Below, piece after piece: positions 58,897-64,000 of a stretch of DNA of 64,000 nucleotides. The notes beneath the pieces were generated by a model. It did no database searches. It was not told where the DNA came from and worked only from the letters and a program-made list of their open reading frames with translations. The translations under genes were made by a program, and so were the position numbers. Origin of the DNA: Lytechinus pictus (Eukaryota > Echinodermata > Echinoidea > Temnopleuroida > Toxopneustidae); the NCBI RefSeq assembly GCF_037042905.1, contig NC_087254.1:11269103-11333102 (forward strand), given 5' to 3'. Every line of letters begins with the position of its first letter. Position 1 is the first letter of the stretch.

Positions 58897-59256
58897 AATA
58901 ATAATAATAATAATAGGCATTTATATAGCGCCATCTATCTAGAAATATTCTATTCTGAGGCGCACAAGAAAAGAAAGAAAGTTTGGATGAGTGTCAAAGT
59001 GCCAATAACTAATACTGTTAGAAAAGGTAAGACTTCAGTTTAGATTTGTAGGTCTCCAGTGATGGTATCATTCTTAAATATAACGGCAAATTATTCCAGA
59101 GAGAAGGTGCTGAGGCAGAGAAAGCTCGCGCACCATGTGCTACACGTGTCTTGGGAGTCTTAAGAAGTTGCTGGTGTGATGATCTTAGGCTACGAGCTGG
59201 TGTATAAGGCATGACAAGGTCTTGTAGATATGTTGGTGCCAAACCATTTAACACTG
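58897..59256 (-). mobile_element. 5'-truncated LINE tail (L2/Rex-like)
   Basis: The minus strand reads the typical LINE reverse-transcriptase C-terminus: LNGLAPTYLQDLV, RSLRSS, RVAHGARAFS, APSLWNNLPLYLR, then a K/L-rich end and stop at 59018. Downstream is a short 3' untranslated region ending GGCGCTATATAAATGCC and (ATT)n. That 3' end is shared with the SINE tails in this window. It is a dead fragment; the 5' boundary is approximate. Confidence 0.8.
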
Positions 59257-59377
59257 TAAGTGACGAATGACATTGTGCATGACTAGTGACCCTTTATTGA
59301 GCTATATGACATAACCGTATATCCCTATGCAGCTGATATAATACTTATGAACATGTTTCAATTGAGCACAACGTCAT

Positions 59378-59413
59378 GCTTAACTTTGCAAACAGCTTTA
59401 TGAAACGCCCACC
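59378..59413. repeat. Half copy of the TTTCATAAAGCTG hairpin MITE
   Basis: The block CAAACAGCTTTATGAAACG matches the right arm of the inverted-repeat elements at 19018-19190 and 40517-40657. The left arm is absent. Confidence 0.6.
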
Positions 59414-59691
59414 AGTCTCTTAAATAGGGCACAGACTGAGGTGTTTAATGTTATCATTTATGATCCCCACTTTGTGTATCCTCAGTAGTCATGGGGTCAC
59501 CCTTTCTGATTCAACATGCTAAGAAGTATATCCCAATTATAGGTAACAACTCAATTCTTATTTTCGTAGTAAGCTGGAAAATATCTTCCTCTGACTTCTA
59601 AATTACATCACTGCATCTGATAGGGACTGGATAGTCATAAATACTATTTAGTCAGAAAACTAGCCGATTCATCGATAGGAAACATGGATCG

Positions 59692-59986
59692 TAGGGGTGT
59701 TTTGGTCTAGTGGTTACAACTCTCATCTTTCAATCAGAGGGACGTGGGTTTGAATCCCAGCCATGGCGTGTTTTCCTTCAGCAAGAAATTTACCCACATT
59801 GTGCTGCACTTGACCCAGGTGAGGTGAATGGGTACCAGGTAGGATTTATTCCCTGAATGCTTTAGCGCCTATACGATGGCTCAGCTACAGCCGCGGTAAT
59901 AATATGATCCCAAGTATCAAGTGCAGTATATGGAATTATAGTAGCTGCACTATATAAATGGAACATATTATTATTATTATTTATTT
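59692..59986 (+). mobile_element. tRNA-headed SINE (family 1)
   Basis: An A-box-like GGTCTAGTGGTT is followed by a B-box-like GGTTTGAATCC, as in tRNA genes. Then come a body with AAATGGGTACC-type sequence, a GCCGCGGTAATAAT motif and the tail CACTATATAAATGG with ATT repeats. The same layout occurs at 2430, 8777 and 50707. Confidence 0.85.
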
Positions 59987-60043
59987 CAAAATATCAAATA
60001 AGATTTTTTTTACAAATGATCAGGAATGACAGTGAATACTAAC

Positions 60044-60166
60044 ACGTGCTGCAGGTAGGTCCTACAAAACACCCAGTACACACACAGGATGTAGACGTGC
60101 AATCGGGTGACATCAGGCATGATCCCCCATTTCTACATGGGTTGTTTGTCTGGCACAGGTCAATTC
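60044..60166 (-). CDS. EGF-like exon 4
   Basis: 123 nt, phase 1-1, acceptor TTAG and the weaker donor GTTAGT. C1-x5-C2 (CQTNNPC), O-fucose consensus CRNGGSC, extra cysteine in SPDC, end block CVCTGCFVGPTC. The next intron (58819-60043) holds a SINE, a half copy of a hairpin MITE and a LINE tail. Confidence 0.92.
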
Positions 60167-60818
60167 CTAAAAGCACAATATCATAGAAAAAGATATGTAA
60201 TTTTTCATTACAATTTTTGTACAATGTAGCTATCCAAATAGAAAAATGATGAGAAAAAGCATTTCATAGATAAGATAAGATTTTATCAAATGTTATCAAC
60301 CCGCAATCAGGAGTATGATATTCTCAACAAGAACCAATTTACAATGATGAGCATGTGTATAAAATTAATATATTTTCAATAATAAATATAAATTTTTCCA
60401 TTGTGAAAATACATGTTGCAAAAGGTTAATAGAGCAACAACATTAACAAAACCCACTATAAACTAATTTTAAAGTTGTGTTAAGCACAATTGCATTGTAG
60501 AATGCGTATCGATGTTTAACCACTCTCCCACTTCTGGTAGTTTCATTCACTCTGGTAACTAAATTTTCTACATAAACAGATAAAAATTGTAAAAATAACA
60601 AAAACCCCACAAAAACAATAACCGTTAGTCCAAGACATATCAGAATACAATAAAAACCACAATTCAGCAACATGACAGTTACTTTTGATAAGAGGAATGC
60701 CAACAAGAATGGTTTACAAACATTGTCTAACATGTAAGTGGTAGTCGCATCTTCAAACTTGGAAATCATGAATATACCATATATTAATTTAAATTCAAAG
60801 TTAGAATTAGGCACTTAC

Positions 60819-60944
60819 TCTGTGAACATGTATTTCCAATGAAGCACACATCACACTGACATACAAAGTCAGTGCATCCGATACCCTGTGGAATGCAGAT
60901 CCCATTGTTCTGACATGGGTTGGGATTCTGGCATTGGTTTATAC
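60819..60944 (-). CDS. EGF-like exon 3
   Basis: 126 nt, phase 1-1, acceptor CTAG and donor GTAAGT. Eight cysteines with C1-x5-C2 (CQNPNPC) and the C-terminal block CQCDVCFIGNTC. Asn-Asn-Gly-Ile before C3 means no O-fucose site. The next intron (60167-60818) holds nothing recognisable. Confidence 0.92.
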
Positions 60945-62026
60945 CTAGTGATATAAAAAAGATCATTATATAGTTCAGGAATAATAAAGGTTTGACCTCA
61001 AATTTGAAGTCAATGACCTGAAAGTCATCTGAGTTCAATCTCCCTACCTCTTGATCTTAAAGTTAAGGTTATTACAACGGCTATTGCTGGTAAATGTTTA
61101 ATGCCTTAGTAATATTTCTTTAATTATAACAATCAGGACAGTCACTTTATGACTATTAATATTTTTTTTCAATCTCTCCATTTTAGATTTATGTAAATTA
61201 GATATTGCTCTACTTATCAGATCTTTCTGAAAGTTTGGTAATTCATTTTTGGGACTAAACAGTAATGCAGTGCACAAAGAAAATTATATCACAAAGTTTT
61301 AGGGGTTCACCCACAAAATCAGTCATTTTCCTTGACTACTGTAAGTTATTACAATTCTTGAAACATTTTACAGCATATTGATGAATTATATTAAAATAAA
61401 AAGAAAGGCGAGACACAAAATCACACGAAGGCTTTGGCACACTAAAACTATTCTCTTAATCAATGACAACATTAATGCAGGAATCAGTTTTCTCCCTTTT
61501 TTAGCTCTTAAGGCATTCCCTTCATTTCTCTCAATTTTTAGATCTGAAATGGACTACTCAATAAAAGTAAATTAGACTATTTAAACAAAAAATTGGAATA
61601 AGTTTCCCAAATCTCTAACCAAAAACGGTTATCAATATTTAACTCCCCAGCATTCAGCATATACTGTATTATATGATGTATCTGTAGATTCCCTCCAAGA
61701 GTCCACTCTAACATTTTAAAAGACCTTTGCAAGTTCATGAAAGTAAAAATAAATGTTCACAATTGTCACTTGGCCAAAGACATCTCTAAACCGCACTACA
61801 CAACATTCTCAATCTCTCTAAATCCATCGTCACCCCCAAACCATCACAATAGATGACACATATTTTGGGGAGGCCTTTCTTGTGTTTCAGATCTCCGCGA
61901 ACCCCTTTTAATCACTGGTCTCAATCAAGACTCGGCTGCATCACACAAATACAGATGCAAAATGAAATGCATTAATGATATATTTCATATACACCTTCAA
62001 AATAACGAAATTGTTAAATTACTTAC

Positions 62027-62149
62027 GGCTTGAACAGGTTAAGCCAGTGAAGCAGGGTGGGCAGTCACAGATAGTTGAGGTACACTGACCATTGGTAAAA
62101 CAGGTCCCACCATTCAGACATGGGTTACTAGTAGAACACAAATTATTAC
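62027..62149 (-). CDS. EGF-like exon 2
   Basis: 123 nt, phase 1-1, acceptor TTAG and donor GTAAGT. Eight cysteines; C1-C2 spacing is five residues (CSTSNPC) and the C3 to extra-Cys spacing is five. O-fucose consensus CLNGGTC. The aromatic residue usual two before C4 is Thr. The following intron (60945-62026) holds only AT-rich sequence with nothing I recognise. Confidence 0.92.
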
Positions 62150-62519
62150 CTAATGTGCAAAAAAAACATCGGAACGTTTGTATGGCATATCAAAATTTTG
62201 AATTTTTATCACTCAGATTCAATAACAGTACAGCAATTCATTGTTCTTGAACTCTACTAAAATCATTGTTCCCGCCTCTGTACTACTCAAGTTGTGATAT
62301 ATCCTCGCTTACCATATACATTTCTCATTCACACAATACACTTGTAACATGTAAAGAAATGAGTTTCTTATTGACTTTATGGTACATGAGAAAGTGCACA
62401 GTCTCCACCATCTAAATGATTCAGAAGAAAATGCCATAACAAAGAATGTTTGTTTACAAATCAGCAATTCGTGAAAATGGGAAAACATATCAGGCAAATG
62501 AGGGCAGGTACACTAAAAT

Positions 62520-62715
62520 TATCTGTACATGGATTCAAGATAAATCCAGATCAGTTGTGAATAGTGACCAAACTCTGAATTCAATTTCAATTCTAAAGAT
62601 TGATTTTTTAACTCTAAAAGTACATTTAGATTAAAATACTCACAGATTTAATCCTAATCCAGAGGTCGACTGGTTACTATTCACATCTGATCCAGATTTA
62701 ATTAAAATCCATGTA
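62520..62715. mobile_element. Imperfect palindromic element
   Basis: CATGGATTCAAGATAAATCC and CAGTTGTGAATAGTGACC at the left match, inverted, GGTTACTATTCACATCTG and the block to CCATG at 62668-62712. No coding and no clear target site. Confidence 0.6.
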
Positions 62716-62994
62716 ATTCAGTGTTTATCAGTTGAAAACTTATCTCACTCATTAATCCTCCTGTACGAAAAGGTACAAAGATCTATCGCCTAGCATATAA
62801 AATACACAAGGGTGACAGGCTATTTTGCCCTCATGACAGCCCAAATCACCTCTTATATTCCCCAAATTTCTGTTTCTGTTTATGGTAATTCGTGTAGGAA
62901 CTCGGCAGGACAGCGTTTTGCTGGTAAATGCCAAGCTGGCATATAACCAATTACCTACAAAACATTTTACGTCTAGGTTAATTAGTCATAGTGG

Positions 62995-63130
62995 CTGATG
63001 TTATAGATGACAGATATCACTCTCGGGCCTTTTTATCAAAGTGGAGACAATGGCAGAGTTGGGATTTGAACTCACAACCTTGCGATTATGAGTCCAATGC
63101 TCTAACCACTGGACCACATGACCTGTGTGG
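62995..63130 (-). mobile_element. tRNA-Met-like SINE head, minus strand
   Basis: The minus strand reads GTGGTCCAGTGGTTAGAGC, an anticodon-like CTCATAA loop, and GAGTTCAAATCCC. This gives tRNA A box, CAU anticodon position and B box. It then runs into non-tRNA sequence with AAAGGCCC, so it is a SINE rather than a functional tRNA. Confidence 0.7.
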
Positions 63131-63154
63131 TCCAGTGAATGCTTTGGGTGACCA

Positions 63155-63323
63155 TTTTTTTTAGAGTTGCCAAAAATCTGCCACAAAGTCAAGAATGGTT
63201 TAAGAAATCAATATTCTACAATACACATACACTAGAATTTTTTTCAGAGTTGCCAAAAATCTGCCACAAAGTCAAGAATGGTTTAAGAAATCAATAATCG
63301 ACAATACACATACACTAGAATCA
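63155..63323. repeat. 83-bp tandem duplication
   Basis: GAGTTGCCAAAAATCTGCC to CACATACACTAGAAT occurs twice, starting at 63164 and 63247, almost identical. Confidence 0.9.
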
Positions 63324-63475
63324 TGAAATTCGCATCTAAGCCTACCATATCACTGCTTAATGCACAAAGGGTATCCCTAGAAATGTAAGAGAGAGCCCCC
63401 CAAAATTTAGCAATTGCAACAATGTGATATTAATAATGGCCCCCAAATTATTTGCTAGTCTGCTGTCACCCTTAC

Positions 63476-63595
63476 CTATCTCGCATCTGTTACCATTGTA
63501 GCACGGAGTACAGCTACAAGTGAAGGTGTTTGACTGGAAGTTAGGGGTACAGGTCCCTCCATTCAGACAAGGACCCCATCCACATGGATCAGTTG
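63476..63595 (-). CDS. EGF-like exon 1 (transcription order), seven cysteines
   Basis: 120 nt, phase 1-1, acceptor CCAG and donor GTAAGG. The domain starts TDPC and ends with PCYNGNRC. It is the only one lacking the extra cysteine before C4: Ser-Asn stands there, while the partner-like cysteine after C5 is kept, leaving an odd number. O-fucose consensus CLNGGTC is present. The next intron (62150-63475) holds a tRNA-headed SINE, an 83-bp tandem duplication and an imperfect palindrome. Confidence 0.88.
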
Positions 63596-63751
63596 CTGGA
63601 GGAAAAACAAAATTTCATTTTACATTTTGAAAATAATTCATATAAATATATCATCTTTTTTGTCAATTCCATTTGTTATATAATAGATCAACAGGATGTC
63701 ATATATACTTTATGGATGTCCCTGCACAATTGTTTCCAACCCCTCCTTACC

Positions 63752-63767
63752 CTTTTACCTATCTATC

Positions 63768-63798
<31 letters not shown>

Positions 63799-63816
63799 TT
63801 TTTCTATCTATCTATC
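63752..63816 (+). repeat. TATC microsatellite
   Basis: About 14 TATC units with a few interruptions. Confidence 0.95.
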
Positions 63817-63844
63817 ATTGTACATTTCACAATTTGCCAACATA

Positions 63845-64000
63845 ATAATAATAATAGCCAATTTTTATAAAGCGCTTTTCCCTGAATGGCTCAAAGCGCG
63901 TTACAGCATATTATTACCCCGGTCATTGGATTCATTTCAATCCCGCACGAAAAGTGCACAATTTCCACTCCCTGGGGAGCATTCCTTGCATTCATCGCAG
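63845..64000 (-). mobile_element. SINE-like repeat, minus strand, cut by the window end
   Basis: It starts with ATT-type repeats and AATTTTTATAAAGCGC, then CCCCGGTCATTGG and CATTCCTTGCATTCAT, matching the inverted order of the family-1 SINE 3' half. Confidence 0.6.

Larger units (their letters stand above)
1..64000 (-). other. Internal part of a giant multi-EGF gene (46 exons seen, both ends outside the window)
   Basis: Forty-six exons on the minus strand each encode one EGF-like domain with eight cysteines, and all introns are phase 1. About 1,870 residues of protein are encoded here, with no linker domains, start, stop, signal peptide or membrane segment, so this is an internal stretch. 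The family is inferred to be extracellular, like fibropellins or the Notch/Delta ectodomain, because EGF arrays with O-fucose and O-glucose sites are secreted or cell-surface. The residues just before C1 are mostly DPC or NPC rather than a D-x-D-E type motif, so calcium binding is not indicated. Exact orthology is not recognised. Confidence 0.9.

Noticed and set aside
60443-60814. 123-residue minus-strand hydrophobic frame in the intron after EGF exon 3
   Set aside because: It lies between two good splice sites, has AT-driven Leu/Ile/Val composition, and no domain is recognisable; treated as chance.
63030-63125. Functional tRNA-Met gene
   Set aside because: A and B boxes and a CAU-like loop are present, but the acceptor ends do not pair and the sequence runs into SINE body.
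1-64000. CRISPR array, operons, Shine-Dalgarno sites
   Set aside because: The sequence is eukaryotic (spliced exons, SINEs, LINEs); the tandem repeats lack a repeat-spacer structure.

Overview
The window looks like a piece of an AT-rich, transposon-dense invertebrate genome. Every recognisable host exon belongs to one huge minus-strand gene built from EGF-like domains. The organism is most likely a marine deuterostome, probably an echinoderm. That is inferred from the EGF-rich gene, the tRNA-headed SINEs with (ATT)n tails, the CR1/L2-like LINEs, the Penelope fragment and the DR1-bearing satellite repeats; there is no rRNA or mitochondrial marker to confirm it.

Host gene. I read 46 complete exons on the minus strand, from 63476-63595 (first in transcription order) down to 1484-1606. 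Each encodes exactly one EGF-like domain of 38-43 residues, and each is flanked by phase-1 introns on both sides. The usual exon length is 123 nt, and all lengths (114, 117, 120, 123, 126, 129) are multiples of 3. No start codon, signal peptide, membrane segment or terminal exon is visible, so the gene runs past both window ends. The domains are not ordinary EGF. Besides the six canonical cysteines, 45 of 46 have two more: one four residues before canonical C4, and one replacing the usual glycine two residues after C5. The consensus is C-x4-C-x5-C-x6-C-x4-C-x-C-x2-C-x5-C. Twenty domains carry the O-fucose consensus C2-x4-[ST]-C3 and twelve carry the O-glucose consensus C1-x-S-x-P-C2, so a Notch/fibropellin-like extracellular protein is likely.

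Two broken exon copies show how the array evolves: a half-deleted exon at 58142-58203 and a duplicated acceptor with exon start at 11973-12008. One intron uses a GC donor (after the exon at 22620-22742).

Intron content. The large introns are large because of mobile DNA. 12.6-19.4 kb holds a nearly full-length plus-strand LINE with endonuclease and reverse transcriptase. 4.5-7.8 kb holds a ~3 kb element with terminal inverted repeats and a decayed transposase-like gene. 23.4-25.8 kb holds a Penelope-like fragment and a TTAA-flanked element. 28.7-39.5 kb holds a decayed Myb/SANT-like gene, a DR1 satellite array, a fold-back element and a Harbinger-type transposase first exon. Elsewhere there are SINEs, several short inverted-repeat elements (three with TTAA target sites) and simple repeats. 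Introns with nothing recognisable are named under the exon that precedes them in transcription.
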